The notes under the pieces are model-generated. The model had not been told where the DNA came from. It searched no databases and saw only the letters and a program-made list of their open reading frames with translations. The position numbers and the translations under genes were made by a program. Below are positions 1 to 9,704 of a stretch of DNA of 64,000 nucleotides, piece after piece. Origin of the DNA: Bacillus changyiensis (GTDB taxonomy: Bacteria > Bacillota > Bacilli > Bacillales > Bacillaceae); NCBI RefSeq assembly GCF_027706145.1, contig NZ_JAQFWW010000002.1, positions 434,001-498,000 of the forward strand, in the 5' to 3' direction. Positions within the stretch are counted from its first letter, which is position 1; every line of letters begins with the position of its first letter.

Positions 1-227
1 TTAGCGACATGTTCAATGTGATTGAGAAAAACGTCAAAACAAACTTAACCTTTGATGATATGTGGGATATTCAATCAGGCTACAAAGATGCTCGATCAAA
101 CATCACTCAGCATCAGCTTAAAGGTAATGGCACGAAAATAAATGGAATCTACTATTACAAGGTTGATGACAGTTCCCTGTCTGAGATAACTGCCAAATTA
201 AAACAAAATCTTGACTTAAAAAAATAA
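1..227 (+). CDS. tagU: LytR-CpsA-Psr (LCP) family wall polymer ligase, C-terminal part
   Basis: The frame is open from the window edge, so only the last ~75 residues are present and the start lies upstream. The tail contains a FDDMWDIQ segment, a KGNGTKINGIYYY segment and a helical lysine-rich end, as in the C-terminus of Bacillus LytR/TagU. LCP enzymes transfer undecaprenyl-linked teichoic acid to peptidoglycan at the outer membrane face. The gene converges on mnaA across a shared terminator, the arrangement known for lytR and mnaA (yvyH) in B. subtilis. The catalytic LCP core is outside the window. Family assignment is good; the exact paralogue is inferred from synteny. Confidence 0.8.
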   Translation, partial: SDMFNVIEKNVKTNLTFDDMWDIQSGYKDARSNITQHQLKGNGTKINGIYYYKVDDSSLSEITAKLKQNLDLKK

Positions 228-230
228 TTA

Positions 231-264
231 AAAAAGAAGCCTCCTGCGGGAAGCTTCTTTTTTT
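231..264. terminator. Bidirectional terminator between tagU and mnaA
   Basis: A hairpin with arms AAAGAAGC and GCTTCTTT is flanked by A-runs on the left and T-runs on the right, so it can terminate both converging genes. The mnaA stop codon lies in its right T-run. Confidence 0.8.
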
Positions 265-1405
265 AGATGCCTTGAACCAAATCAGGCAGTTCACTTCGGT
301 ATCCATAGTAATAAAGTAGCAATGCCGCAATCCGTCGAGATGCTTGGCCATCACCATAGGGATTTGAGGCACGGGACATTTTAGCATATTCAGCTTCATC
401 GGTTAACAATTGTTTTGTCAGTTGATAGACTGTTTCCTCATCTGTTCCCGCTAGCTTCAATGTGCCCGCTTTCACTCCTTCAGGACGCTCGGTCGTATCG
501 CGAAGCACAAGTACCGGTTTCCCGAGTGATGGGGCCTCTTCTTGAACTCCCCCTGAATCTGTCAAAATCAAATGAGCTCTGGCGGCAAAGTTATGAAAGT
601 CCACAACTTCTAACGGATCAATTAAATGGACACGGTCAATGCCACCTAATTGCTTCGAAGCTACTTCCCGTACAACCGGATTAAGATGGACTGGATAAAC
701 AACCTGAACATCGGTAAATTCCTCGACAATATGACGAATCGCCTTAAAGATATTTTCCATTGGCCGCCCTAAGTTCTCTCGGCGATGGGCTGTCAGTAAG
801 ATCATTCTATCCCCATTTAGTTTATCAAGGACAGGGTGTGAATAGCTGTCTTTGACCGTCGTCTTGAGAGCATCAATTGCCGTATTTCCAGTCACAAAAA
901 TCGTGTCCGAATTCTTATTTTCCTGTAACAAATTTTGCTTTGCTTGGCTTGTTGGCGCAAAATGCAGATCAGCAATCGATCCTGTTAGCTGTCGATTTAA
1001 CTCTTCCGGAAATGGAGAATATTTGTTTTTCGTCCGAAGCCCTGCCTCTACATGTCCGACAGATATTTGATGATAGAATGCGGCAAGACTTCCAGCAAAA
1101 GTCGTTGTTGTATCACCATGTACAAGGACAATATCAGGCTTCACTTTTTGAAACAATTGATCAAGCTTAACTAGTGCATTTGATGTCAGTTCCGCCAATG
1201 TCTGTCTGTCTTTCATAATATTTAAATCGAAATCAGGTTTAATATGAAAGGCTTCTAGAACTTGATCAAGCATTTGCCTGTGCTGTGCTGTGACCGTTAC
1301 AAATGATTCTATTTCCGGATGTCTCCTTAATTCAAGGACGAGCGGCGCCATTTTAATCGCTTCAGGACGTGTGCCAAAGACTGTCATCACTTTTAATGTT
1401 TTCAT
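263..1405 (-). CDS. mnaA: UDP-N-acetylglucosamine 2-epimerase (non-hydrolysing)
   Basis: The 380-residue protein interconverts UDP-GlcNAc and UDP-ManNAc in the cytoplasm and supplies the ManNAc used by TagA in the WTA linkage unit. Family hallmarks are the N-terminal GTRPEAIKMAPL motif (~11-22), HGDTTTTFAG (~95), GHVEAGLRT and the C-terminal DSGGVQEEA loop that closes over the nucleotide. Length fits the family. The ATG overlaps the stop of the upstream glycosyltransferase gene (ATGA), with GGTGA 7 nt before it, so translation is probably coupled. It is the last gene of a four-gene minus-strand unit of teichoic acid enzymes. No key residue appears missing. Confidence 0.95.
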   Translation of the reverse strand: MKTLKVMTVFGTRPEAIKMAPLVLELRRHPEIESFVTVTAQHRQMLDQVLEAFHIKPDFDLNIMKDRQTLAELTSNALVKLDQLFQKVKPDIVLVHGDTTTTFAGSLAAFYHQISVGHVEAGLRTKNKYSPFPEELNRQLTGSIADLHFAPTSQAKQNLLQENKNSDTIFVTGNTAIDALKTTVKDSYSHPVLDKLNGDRMILLTAHRRENLGRPMENIFKAIRHIVEEFTDVQVVYPVHLNPVVREVASKQLGGIDRVHLIDPLEVVDFHNFAARAHLILTDSGGVQEEAPSLGKPVLVLRDTTERPEGVKAGTLKLAGTDEETVYQLTKQLLTDEAEYAKMSRASNPYGDGQASRRIAALLLYYYGYRSELPDLVQGI

Positions 1406-3342
1406 TTTGATGTCACCTGTTTTCTGTATGAACGACTTGTTATATAAAATGTTGAGTGATTTGCTTTAAGTTGAACATCAACTTTCCGTTCGCTTTTTAA
1501 GAACCATCGTTTCCTATGAATAAGGTAAGTACAAAGCGAGGCAGAAAAATCTTGTTGTATTGGGTCTAGCTTCGTTTGATACGAGTTGATAAATATGTCA
1601 ACATCACCTTTAAATATGTGAGCAGAAGCTATTTTATCAGCAATTAAATGCCGCGAAATGTTTATCTCTGTTTGATTCGGTTTTGTTATGATGTCTTTTA
1701 CCGGTACTAATAGTTCTTGATTGTTTATTTTAAACAACAGGATTGATTTTTGCGGAAAAAACAGTTGTTGTTTAGGGATCTTGATTGTAAGGTAAGAACT
1801 TGGGTCATGTGAAATTTCAACCTTCAAAGCGGTATTATGCGCCTTGAATTCCAAAGAAAGATTGTCAAAGTCCTTTGTAAAATAAGGTTTTACAGTATAG
1901 GTACTAAAACCATTATTCCCGAGAAACCTTGCATGGCTCTTGTATTGATATGGTTGTCTATTTCTGCCGATGCGACCACGTCTCCGATAGCCATCAATGT
2001 AAGAGTCGATAAATAAATCCCACACACCGATTTCTACCTCTGTTTCAGCGATTTCATTGAAAGGGAAACGAAAAACAAACTGTTCTCCCTCTGAAACAAC
2101 AGGCTTAAACCGCTTTTCTAATTTGGTTTGCCGATTGACCCACACACCGACAATATTTTGCCGTTCTGATTGGTGTGTAAGTGCAGTATGATGGACTGAT
2201 CCTTTCACTAATAGATGATAATCATCAAAGGTAATGTCCTCGACAAAATGAGTCAGCTGATTTTTGTGGTTCATTTTAAGCGCTTCTTTTGGAACCTCAT
2301 AGCGAGAAAGACTTGGGAAATTGGCATAAATATTTCCCTGCTCAACATAAGCAAAATCATGAAGATGCTCTTCCTCACGTTCAAATTGTTTAAAGCCGGT
2401 TAGATCGTTATGGCGAATAAAGTATAATCGGAGCCGAAAATGATTTTTCACCAAAGTGTCGAATTCAGAAGGAATGTTTTTTTGTACAAATAAATGGAGT
2501 TCATTCATCCATTCTCTTTGTTCATCTTCTGTTGGAAGCACTGTCGTAAAATCGGTTGTTCTAGAAAATTCAAAGTGTCTGTTTAAAAATTTTGCGATCA
2601 GCTTCTCTTTTCGGGTTTCAGACAATCGAGTTGTTGTTTTGATCATATCAATAATGACTTTCATCGCACCATAATAATCCTGAGGTGAAACAGGGGCCAA
2701 TGTCATATGATCACCTTCATGCAAAACTGCGTAATAACAATCATAATCAGCCAAAACTGAAATAACACTCGCATGGATAAAGGCGTTCATAACAAATACT
2801 TGATCTTCAGTTGACTTAATATTCGTAGGAAACGAAATGCTGTTTTCTTTTAGCATTGATACACGAAACATTTTCGTAGGTCCAAGCGCATAGACAAGGA
2901 CTGAATCAACCAAATCGACATTCGGGTTTGTTTCTTTAAAAATGGCCTTTGGAACAGCTCGTCCATTAACACCCTGCATTTTCCCAAGGATCACATCTGA
3001 ATCATGTTCTTCAGCAAAATTGTACAGTCTTTCCAAAGCTTCCGTTCCTAAGTAATCATCTGAATCAACAAAAAAGATATACTTACCTTTTGCAGCTTCA
3101 ATCGCTTGATTTCTTGGTTCCCCTGGCCCGCCTGAATTTGTCTCTCTTTCGATGACTTTCACCTGATGATAGCGGCTCTGATACTCATGTAGAACCTCGA
3201 CTGTTCTGTCTGTTGACCGATCATCAACACAGATTATTTCATATTCATCGTCTGCCATTGATTGGTTAACAAGGCTGTCCATGCACCTTGAGATATACTG
3301 TTCAGCATGATAACATGGCACAGCTACAGTGATTTTTAACAT
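1402..3342 (-). CDS. GT2 family teichoic acid glycosyltransferase with C-terminal beta domains (TarS/TarQ/GgaA-like)
   Basis: The first ~230 residues form a GT-A domain: VPCYHAEQYISRCMDSLVNQ at the N-terminus, CVDDRSTDRT for nucleotide binding, and DSDDY as the DxD metal motif. A helical linker follows, then ~300 residues of predicted beta-rich sequence, the layout of TarS-type WTA hexosaminyltransferases. A VKPYFTKDFDNLSLEF segment (~480-495) recurs in other proteins of this island. I chose the ATG at 3342, with AAGGGA 12 nt upstream. A TTG at 3354 would overlap the previous stop but has the Shine-Dalgarno almost touching it. Donor sugar and acceptor (ribitol or glycerol chain) cannot be read from sequence. 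Confidence 0.85.
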   Translation of the reverse strand: MLKITVAVPCYHAEQYISRCMDSLVNQSMADDEYEIICVDDRSTDRTVEVLHEYQSRYHQVKVIERETNSGGPGEPRNQAIEAAKGKYIFFVDSDDYLGTEALERLYNFAEEHDSDVILGKMQGVNGRAVPKAIFKETNPNVDLVDSVLVYALGPTKMFRVSMLKENSISFPTNIKSTEDQVFVMNAFIHASVISVLADYDCYYAVLHEGDHMTLAPVSPQDYYGAMKVIIDMIKTTTRLSETRKEKLIAKFLNRHFEFSRTTDFTTVLPTEDEQREWMNELHLFVQKNIPSEFDTLVKNHFRLRLYFIRHNDLTGFKQFEREEEHLHDFAYVEQGNIYANFPSLSRYEVPKEALKMNHKNQLTHFVEDITFDDYHLLVKGSVHHTALTHQSERQNIVGVWVNRQTKLEKRFKPVVSEGEQFVFRFPFNEIAETEVEIGVWDLFIDSYIDGYRRRGRIGRNRQPYQYKSHARFLGNNGFSTYTVKPYFTKDFDNLSLEFKAHNTALKVEISHDPSSYLTIKIPKQQLFFPQKSILLFKINNQELLVPVKDIITKPNQTEINISRHLIADKIASAHIFKGDVDIFINSYQTKLDPIQQDFSASLCTYLIHRKRWFLKSERKVDVQLKANHSTFYITSRSYRKQVTSK

Positions 3343-3350
3343 AAATTCTA

Positions 3351-4877
3351 TCAATCCCTTTTAAAAACTTGTTCCCATCTTTCAATGAGACGCTCCTCAC
3401 TATAATGAGTGTCTATTTTTTGCTTTGCATTTTTTCCGTACTGTATCGCTTTTTCTGGATGTTCATATAAATAGATGATACTGTTTGCCAGTTCGGCAAT
3501 ATCTCCATATTCGACAAGAATCCCTGTTTTATGTTGATCTATGAGTTCGCTCGGACTGTATTTTACATCAAAACTAATAACTGGTGTACTACATGAAAAT
3601 GATTCACAAATCGCTAGACAAAATCCTTCAAATTTAGAAGTCAATAATGTCGCCAATGCTTGTTGATAAAGTTGGGCTGGATCAGGAGCGTAACCACACA
3701 AATGTACATTGTTCAAACCAAGCTTGTTGATCAGTTGTTCATATTTCGGTTGATGTGGACCGCTCCCGTAAATATTTAAGATGATATCAGGGTGTGTCCG
3801 TCCGACAATTTCCATCGCCTGTATCGCTTTATCAATTCCTTTTTCTTCATGGTATCTAGCAATCATGACAAATTCATTTTTCTTCTTTTCCACATCTTCT
3901 CGAATGTTTAATTTTCTTGGCGCATGAGGAATCACATGAATATTGTTATTCGCCTCGAAATCTTGAAGAATATCCTTTTTTTGTTCATGTGTTAAAACAA
4001 TTAGTCCATCATAATCTTTTATATGTTCCATTACATATTGATGATTTTTCCGAACAGGGCTTCCCAATGTATGCGGATAATCCAAATGATTGGAATGAAC
4101 GCAATAAAGCCTTTTCGCTAAACCCGGTTTCATTGCATTTACTTTAGAAGCACTCCCAACACCATCACAGATTAAAATGGGTGATTCTTCTTTTCCACAC
4201 AATGTTTCGAGCCAGTATGTATGAAAAGCATGATTATCGTTAAATATCCTCACATGGGTGTCTGTTCGCTCAAACAAAGATACCCCTTCTAGTTTGCCTG
4301 AATCTAAGTGATACCATTCTGTTAAATAACAAAAACCATCTGGCGCTAAGTAGCGAACTTGACTCGGTTTGTTTGTTTTCCAATGAAAAAGTGTTTCCTT
4401 CTCAATAAATCCTTTCTCATGAAACTTTTCTCGTTTTTCCCTGTATCGATTCTCATTAAAATAGTCAATATGTAATAGACGTTTATGTTGATTCCATTTT
4501 TTTCGTTTTACATACAGCCCATTACAAAAATAATCGGCTTCACCGTGCTCAGTATACCGCGAAAGATCGACAGTCAATTCAGGTTCTTTTAATATTGAAG
4601 ATTTTTCATAGTGTTCAATTAGCTGTTCACCAGGAGAGTACTGCATGTGCCGATCTTGATATGACTGATAAACATTTAAAATACGCACATGAGGATGCAA
4701 TCTGCCCTGCTCTTTCAACTTCATTTCAATTTCCGCGTAATGATCTTTTTTATCTAATGTTACTAAATCAACATGGTGCCCTCTCTCAGTTAGAGCATAA
4801 GAGCGGGATAACATCGAACTTGTAATCCCGCCTTTATCCACATCAATTTCATAAAGCAATGAAAATATCCGGCTCAT
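3351..4877 (-). CDS. GT4-family glycosyltransferase, TagE/TarM-like
   Basis: This 508-residue GT-B enzyme has an N-terminal EIDVDKGGITSSMLSR segment and the TagE/TarM-type insertion of paired beta strands (~100-200, with DYFCNGLYVKRKKW and DYFNENRYREKREKF). The C-terminal Rossmann domain carries VMIARYHEEKGIDKAI and the EX7E-type SKFEGFCLAICES segment. Such enzymes attach alpha-glucose or GlcNAc to WTA on the cytoplasmic side. Its ATG overlaps the stop of the upstream paralogue by 4 nt, so the two are probably co-translated and may work together. It lacks the extra C-terminal beta domain of that paralogue. The donor sugar is unknown. Confidence 0.85.
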   Translation of the reverse strand: MSRIFSLLYEIDVDKGGITSSMLSRSYALTERGHHVDLVTLDKKDHYAEIEMKLKEQGRLHPHVRILNVYQSYQDRHMQYSPGEQLIEHYEKSSILKEPELTVDLSRYTEHGEADYFCNGLYVKRKKWNQHKRLLHIDYFNENRYREKREKFHEKGFIEKETLFHWKTNKPSQVRYLAPDGFCYLTEWYHLDSGKLEGVSLFERTDTHVRIFNDNHAFHTYWLETLCGKEESPILICDGVGSASKVNAMKPGLAKRLYCVHSNHLDYPHTLGSPVRKNHQYVMEHIKDYDGLIVLTHEQKKDILQDFEANNNIHVIPHAPRKLNIREDVEKKKNEFVMIARYHEEKGIDKAIQAMEIVGRTHPDIILNIYGSGPHQPKYEQLINKLGLNNVHLCGYAPDPAQLYQQALATLLTSKFEGFCLAICESFSCSTPVISFDVKYSPSELIDQHKTGILVEYGDIAELANSIIYLYEHPEKAIQYGKNAKQKIDTHYSEERLIERWEQVFKRD

Positions 4878-6904
4878 GATTTGCCTCGCTTTCTCTTGCT
4901 GAATAACGTAAACCCTTCAGATGGTTTTACTTGAAAACTTAGATTCCCATAGTTTTCTGTGAAGTATGGTTGAACTTTAAAACCGTTGATTTTTCGAGAT
5001 GGTAATGTTTTTAGCTCTGTTTTTGCATATCCGATCCGCTTTTCAAAATAACTGTTATCCCATTCAACGCCTAATGATACATCTAAGACAGCCTCTTTGT
5101 TGACCAATGAATCAAGCTGAAATTCACCTTTCACAAGTAAGCGATTTCGTTCGTCTCGCTCTGTTTCAGCTTGGACAATCGTAAACGATTTTGTATCGCG
5201 ATTATACACTTTCCAATACGTATGGTAATGATCCAAAGCAGCCGTTGGAACGTCTCCAGTCAATAACACTTGACCAGTGATCACAAATTGTTTTTTACCG
5301 CTCCAATCATAATGATCAAGGTGAAGTTCCATATTTGACAATGTATTTCTTAGCGGTCTATTTTTGATGATCGTAAAAAACATGTTGCTCCATCGTTCCA
5401 TAAATGCTAACTCACTGAATTTATCGACACTTTGATATGCATTTTCACTCATCGTTTTGATCAGCTCAGGTTTTTGCAAGAGCTCTGTTATTTTTTCACC
5501 AAGCTCATTGATGTTCCTATTCTCCACCAAAAAGCCATTTTCACCATTGTTGATCATATCGCTTGGACCATACTTTAGATCATAAGAAACAACTGGACAT
5601 CCGTTGGCAAGGCTTTCAAGTACAACAAGACCAAATCCTTCATATTCACTTGATAAAACAGAAAAAGCCGCTGTACGGAATTCTTCATCTGGATCTTTAG
5701 TAAAACCTTTTAAAAATACGTGGTCTTGAAGGTTTAATTGATGAATCAAGTTTTGCAGTTCTTTTTCTTGTTCTCCGAAACCAAAAATCTCAAGTCTTGC
5801 TTGAGGTACTTGTTTTACAGTATGAGCAAACGCTTGAATGGCATGGGTCAGATTTTTTTGCTGATGGTATCTGGCCAAAATAATGACACGTTTAAGATCG
5901 CGCTTGGAGAAATCAGCCAATGTTTCAGGTTTTTGATGAGCATGGGGAATTACAAAATAATTGGTGCGGTTGCCAAACCGTTTCACAATATCTGTTTTTT
6001 GCTTTTCTGTCAGAAAAACAACTGCATCTGGATGGCCCATATTTTCCATTACTGGTCTATTCCCTAATCTAAGCACAGAATGATAGTGATAAGGCTCTCT
6101 CACATGAATGTTGTGGGTGATATAAATTTTGTAAATATGATCATTTTGATAAGGCATTGTGATTGGGTCTGTCCCTCTTTCCTCGCCAATCAGAAAGGTT
6201 GTCTCATTTCCGATTAAACAATCGAGAAAATAATGTTGAAGTTCAATCGTTGAGGAAAAGACAGCGCAAACATCACCATTTCTTTCAAACAAATTGATTC
6301 TTTCAGCCTTCACAGCTTTCTTATCCTTGGTCATCGTCAGCCACTTGCTCATATAACAGGAACCATCATTTCTGAACAACAATTCTTGTCGAGGCTTGTT
6401 ATATTCCAGATCCATATATGTAATCCGATGGATATAACCTTCCTCCGTGTATTCTTCACGTTTCACTCGCTTTCGTTGTTTATTAAAATAATCAGCTACC
6501 ACAAGTTTTCCATCGTCAGTAAACCGCTTATAATAAACGTACAATCCATTGTCATAGTAACGATAGGCATTGAGTTTCGGATCTTTATGAAATGTTAACC
6601 CCTCTTGATCAATCACATGTTTTACAGCAGGTAGACTCGCTTCCTCACCTTTAAAATATTCGTACAGATTGACAATCTTTATGTCCTGATTTATTTTTTG
6701 TCTAGTCAGCAAACGACCAATGATCTTTGGATATGTTGGATCATAATTAAAAGTAACAACCGTTGTCTTTTGACCAGCGTACTCCGAAAAAAGCCTGCCG
6801 CGTTGCAGCATTGCCTCGGTTAAACCGCCAAACGTTTCCTTGACTGAAGATGTTGTAAATAAATAATGTGCATCAGGAAGCCTGATTTTTTTTTCCGGTA
6901 GCAT
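4874..6904 (-). CDS. GT4-family glycosyltransferase with C-terminal beta domain, TagE-like
   Basis: The 676-residue protein is first in the operon and starts at an ATG preceded by GGAGGG. Residues ~1-500 form a TagE/TarM-type GT-B enzyme with a SVKETFGGLTEAMLQR entry loop, the beta insertion (DYFNKQRKRVKREEY), VIILARYHQQKNLTHAI and the EX7E-like SSEYEGFGLVVLESL. Residues ~510-676 are a separate beta-rich domain ending with VQPYFTENYGNLSFQV. It is a paralogue of TagE at 21622-23625. It probably glycosylates teichoic acid, perhaps the ribitol polymer, since TagE itself is also present. Two TagE-like enzymes in tandem here suggest more than one sugar decoration. Confidence 0.85.
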   Translation of the reverse strand: MLPEKKIRLPDAHYLFTTSSVKETFGGLTEAMLQRGRLFSEYAGQKTTVVTFNYDPTYPKIIGRLLTRQKINQDIKIVNLYEYFKGEEASLPAVKHVIDQEGLTFHKDPKLNAYRYYDNGLYVYYKRFTDDGKLVVADYFNKQRKRVKREEYTEEGYIHRITYMDLEYNKPRQELLFRNDGSCYMSKWLTMTKDKKAVKAERINLFERNGDVCAVFSSTIELQHYFLDCLIGNETTFLIGEERGTDPITMPYQNDHIYKIYITHNIHVREPYHYHSVLRLGNRPVMENMGHPDAVVFLTEKQKTDIVKRFGNRTNYFVIPHAHQKPETLADFSKRDLKRVIILARYHQQKNLTHAIQAFAHTVKQVPQARLEIFGFGEQEKELQNLIHQLNLQDHVFLKGFTKDPDEEFRTAAFSVLSSEYEGFGLVVLESLANGCPVVSYDLKYGPSDMINNGENGFLVENRNINELGEKITELLQKPELIKTMSENAYQSVDKFSELAFMERWSNMFFTIIKNRPLRNTLSNMELHLDHYDWSGKKQFVITGQVLLTGDVPTAALDHYHTYWKVYNRDTKSFTIVQAETERDERNRLLVKGEFQLDSLVNKEAVLDVSLGVEWDNSYFEKRIGYAKTELKTLPSRKINGFKVQPYFTENYGNLSFQVKPSEGFTLFSKRKRGKS

Positions 6905-6925
6905 TTGTTCCCTCCAATTAAAATA

Positions 6926-6945
6926 AGTTCATATGAACTATTATA
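6926..6945 (-). promoter_or_regulatory. Promoter -10 with adjoining 14-bp palindrome for the GT-mnaA operon
   Basis: On the minus strand a TATAAT hexamer (6940-6945) is followed at once by the perfect palindrome AGTTCATATGAACT (6926-6939), which would cover the transcription start. The -35 region is weak. The palindrome is a candidate operator; no regulator is identified. Confidence 0.45.
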
Positions 6946-7083
6946 GCGAATTTTTTATGTTTATACGAAGATGTTTTTGATCTATCCATTGTTTACCTTA
7001 ACAATTCTACCTTTACAATTTCAAGGTTTAACACCTCTTCATTTAACTTGTTCAAAACAGGTTTTTCTTATATGATTAAAATT

Positions 7084-7108
7084 GTTCCGAACATTAAAAA
7101 ATGGGTAT
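7084..7108 (+). promoter_or_regulatory. Candidate sigma-B promoter of gtaB
   Basis: GGGTAT at 7103-7108 matches the sigma-B -10 consensus perfectly, with GTTCCG 13 nt upstream as a weak -35. B. subtilis gtaB is a known sigma-B general stress gene, which supports the reading. A sigma-A-like TTGACG at 7113-7118 lies nearby without a clear -10. Confidence 0.5.
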
Positions 7109-7176
7109 GAACTTGACGATATTAAAATGATCTATTTTCAATACTGAAAATTAGACATGAATAAGGATGGTGCATA

Positions 7177-8061
7177 ATGAATATGAAAAAAGTACGCAAA
7201 GCAATTATTCCTGCGGCAGGTCTTGGTACACGCTTCTTGCCAGCTACCAAAGCAATGCCTAAAGAAATGCTGCCGATCGTTGATAAACCAACAATCCAAT
7301 ACATTATTGAAGAAGCTGTAGAATCTGGTATTGAAGACATAATTATTGTAACAGGAAAAAGTAAGAGAGCGATTGAAGATCATTTTGACTTCTCACCTGA
7401 ACTCGAAAGAAACCTTGAAGAAAAAGGAAAGTCAGAGCTGCTTGAAAAAGTCAAAAAAGCGTCTAATCTTGCAGACATTCATTACATTCGCCAAAAAGAG
7501 CCTAAAGGGCTCGGACATGCTGTTTGGTGCGCCCGCAACTTTATCGGTGATGAGCCATTCGCGGTACTGCTGGGCGATGATATTGTCCAAGCGAAAAAAC
7601 CAGGTCTACGCCAACTAATGGATGAGTATGAAAAAACCCTCTCTTCTGTGATTGGTGTCCAACATGTACCTGAAGAAGAAACACATCGCTATGGGATTAT
7701 TGATCCTTTGACAAGTGAAGGCCGTCTTTATCAAGTTAGAAGTTTTGTTGAAAAACCTAAACCGGGCACAGCACCTTCAAACTTAGCAATCTTAGGGCGT
7801 TATATCTTTACACCTGAAATCTTTATGTACTTGGACAGACAGCAAATCGGTGCCGGCGGAGAAATTCAGTTGACAGATGCCATTGGCCAATTAAACGAAA
7901 TCCAACGCGTATTTGCTTATGATTTTGAAGGCAAGCGTTATGATGTTGGAGAAAAACTCGGCTTTATCCAAACCACTTTGGAATTTGCGATGCAGGACCC
8001 TGAATTAAAAGGTTCCTTGATTCCGTTTATTCAAGACCTGTTGAAGAAAGAAGAAATATAA
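7177..8061 (+). CDS. gtaB: UTP-glucose-1-phosphate uridylyltransferase
   Basis: The 294-residue enzyme makes UDP-glucose from UTP and glucose-1-phosphate. UDP-glucose feeds TagE-type WTA glucosylation, glycolipid anchors and YwqF. The nucleotide-binding signature PAAGLGTRF is at residues 12-20, followed by [10 protein letters not shown], and VEKPKPG lies mid-protein. Length matches B. subtilis GtaB. The ATG at 7177 has AAGGA 9 nt upstream; an ATG two codons later is possible. It is monocistronic, divergent from the GT operon and convergent with tagH. Its position beside tagGH is conserved in B. subtilis. Confidence 0.95.
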   Translation: MNMKKVRKAIIPAAGLGTRFLPATKAMPKEMLPIVDKPTIQYIIEEAVESGIEDIIIVTGKSKRAIEDHFDFSPELERNLEEKGKSELLEKVKKASNLADIHYIRQKEPKGLGHAVWCARNFIGDEPFAVLLGDDIVQAKKPGLRQLMDEYEKTLSSVIGVQHVPEEETHRYGIIDPLTSEGRLYQVRSFVEKPKPGTAPSNLAILGRYIFTPEIFMYLDRQQIGAGGEIQLTDAIGQLNEIQRVFAYDFEGKRYDVGEKLGFIQTTLEFAMQDPELKGSLIPFIQDLLKKEEI

Positions 8062-8069
8062 AATTAAAG

Positions 8070-8104
8070 AAGCTATTGGACAATAAAATCCAATAGCTTT
8101 TTTG
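8070..8104. terminator. Terminator between gtaB and tagH
   Basis: The perfect 11-bp stem AAGCTATTGGA/TCCAATAGCTT has an 8-nt loop and a T-run on the plus strand. It sits directly after the tagH stop as well, so it may serve both genes, though the minus-strand T-tract is poorer. Confidence 0.8.
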
Positions 8105-9685
8105 TTATTTTGCCATAATGGTCAGTGTCTGTTTTTCATTATCGATAACAAAGGTGCGCTCATTTGTTTTAACGATAAAATGGTTCCCATCTTTCTTTAG
8201 TACATCACGATCTTGTAAAGCTAGTGAAGCAGGCGTAATCTGAGATACCGTCTGGAACACCACTTGAGATACTTTACCTTCTTCTATGACATAATGAACC
8301 TTTTCATAGTTGAGTGCCAATATTTCACGCCCGTCTGCAGTCGCACTCTCTTCAATTCCTTTCAACTTCAGCTCTAGTTGATCTCTTTCAGCACCCAAGA
8401 AAGACAAAAAGTATTCATATGAAGCAGCTGCTTTTTCATAGACAAATGGAGTAAACACATTATCCTTTACAGTGCTTTTTTTGACGTCTGTTGAAACAAG
8501 TTTTTGATCGACAAAGTAAGGAAGCCCAGCCAACTCTATTTTAGCAGTGAGATGATTTTTAGATATCACCTTCACCCTCGTCCCAAAAGATAGGGCTCCC
8601 ATATGTTTATGTTTAAGGTGTTGATCCTTGTATAAAGCTGTTTGTTCTTTGATGATAAATCCAGGTTTACTCACCTTTTTAAAGCTTGTAGCATGTCCTT
8701 TGACAACATGGTCCTTGTTCGTCTCTCCTTGAGGAATTGCTCCTAATGAAACGATCGTTCGCAGCGGCGCTTTCACAAACATCGTCCCTGCCATTAAAAC
8801 AAGCAAGATCGACAATATCGTTATTTGCACAATATTTGCTATAGACTTCGGCTTTTTCTTGTCTTTTCGAAAGCGTGCAAATGCTTGATCTTCAGGCAAA
8901 GCCTGTTTTCTTATGGCAATTTGTTCATTTTTATATGTTTCTTTTTCTTGTTTAGAAAGTTTATTAAACCAATCAATAAATGTTTTGTACTCTTTAACAA
9001 CTTTTTTTGTTTCATCAAACATCTTGAGTTCGCCATAATGCATCCATGCGACACGGTCACACATTTTTTCAATCTGACCGATGGAATGGCTGACGAAGAA
9101 AATCGTTTTCCCCTGTTTTTTAAACTCAGAAATGCGATCCACACATTTTTGATAGAAGGTCTGATCCCCTACTGATAGTGCTTCATCAATAATTAAAATA
9201 TCTGGATCAATATGGACAGATATCGCAAAGCCGAGCCGCGATTTCATACCGCTTGAATAGCTTTTAACCGGCTGATTGATAAAATCACCGATCTCAGCAA
9301 ATTCAACAATGCTGTCATACATCTGATCGATTTCTTTATTAGTCATCCCCATCATTAAACACTTCAGTCTAATATTGTCTTTTCCTGTTAGCGCGTTATT
9401 CAAACCAGCTGAAATCGCAATAAGTGATGGCTGGCCATCCATTTCAATTTCACCGCTAGTCGGCGGAATGATTTTCGCCAATAAATTTGACATCGTTGAT
9501 TTTCCTGAACCATTAATCCCAACAAAACCGATCGTTTCTCCTTCGTATACGTCAAAGGAGACATTCCGCACAGCAAAAAAACCTTTGTCCTGACTCGGGA
9601 AAAACAATCCTTTCATTTTATCAGACTGCTTCTCATACAAATGATACTGTTTTGAAACGTTTCGAAACGAAACCTTTAGTTTCAT
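8105..9685 (-). CDS. tagH: Teichoic acid ABC exporter ATPase with extracytoplasmic C-terminal domain
   Basis: The 526-residue protein is the ATPase half of the TagGH (TarGH) flippase that moves lipid-linked WTA across the membrane. Residues ~1-250 form the nucleotide-binding domain: Walker [10 protein letters not shown], signature [12 protein letters not shown], Walker [13 protein letters not shown] and switch SHS. A hydrophobic segment at ~285-305 ([20 protein letters not shown]) predicts one membrane pass. The ~200-residue tail has an SH3-like appearance, as in B. subtilis TagH (527 residues). The ATG has AAGGAG 8 nt upstream. It lies 19 nt behind tagG in a two-gene operon. Confidence 0.95.
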   Translation of the reverse strand: MKLKVSFRNVSKQYHLYEKQSDKMKGLFFPSQDKGFFAVRNVSFDVYEGETIGFVGINGSGKSTMSNLLAKIIPPTSGEIEMDGQPSLIAISAGLNNALTGKDNIRLKCLMMGMTNKEIDQMYDSIVEFAEIGDFINQPVKSYSSGMKSRLGFAISVHIDPDILIIDEALSVGDQTFYQKCVDRISEFKKQGKTIFFVSHSIGQIEKMCDRVAWMHYGELKMFDETKKVVKEYKTFIDWFNKLSKQEKETYKNEQIAIRKQALPEDQAFARFRKDKKKPKSIANIVQITILSILLVLMAGTMFVKAPLRTIVSLGAIPQGETNKDHVVKGHATSFKKVSKPGFIIKEQTALYKDQHLKHKHMGALSFGTRVKVISKNHLTAKIELAGLPYFVDQKLVSTDVKKSTVKDNVFTPFVYEKAAASYEYFLSFLGAERDQLELKLKGIEESATADGREILALNYEKVHYVIEEGKVSQVVFQTVSQITPASLALQDRDVLKKDGNHFIVKTNERTFVIDNEKQTLTIMAK

Positions 9686-9704
9686 CGTTCTATCTCCTTA
9701 CGTA

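Noticed and set aside
2215-2674. Short plus-strand frames within the GT2 gene
   Set aside because: They are antisense to a well-supported glycosyltransferase, lack ribosome sites and have no recognisable family.
7122-7383. Minus-strand frames opposite the gtaB start
   Set aside because: They overlap the conserved gtaB coding sequence and have low-complexity, non-family translations.
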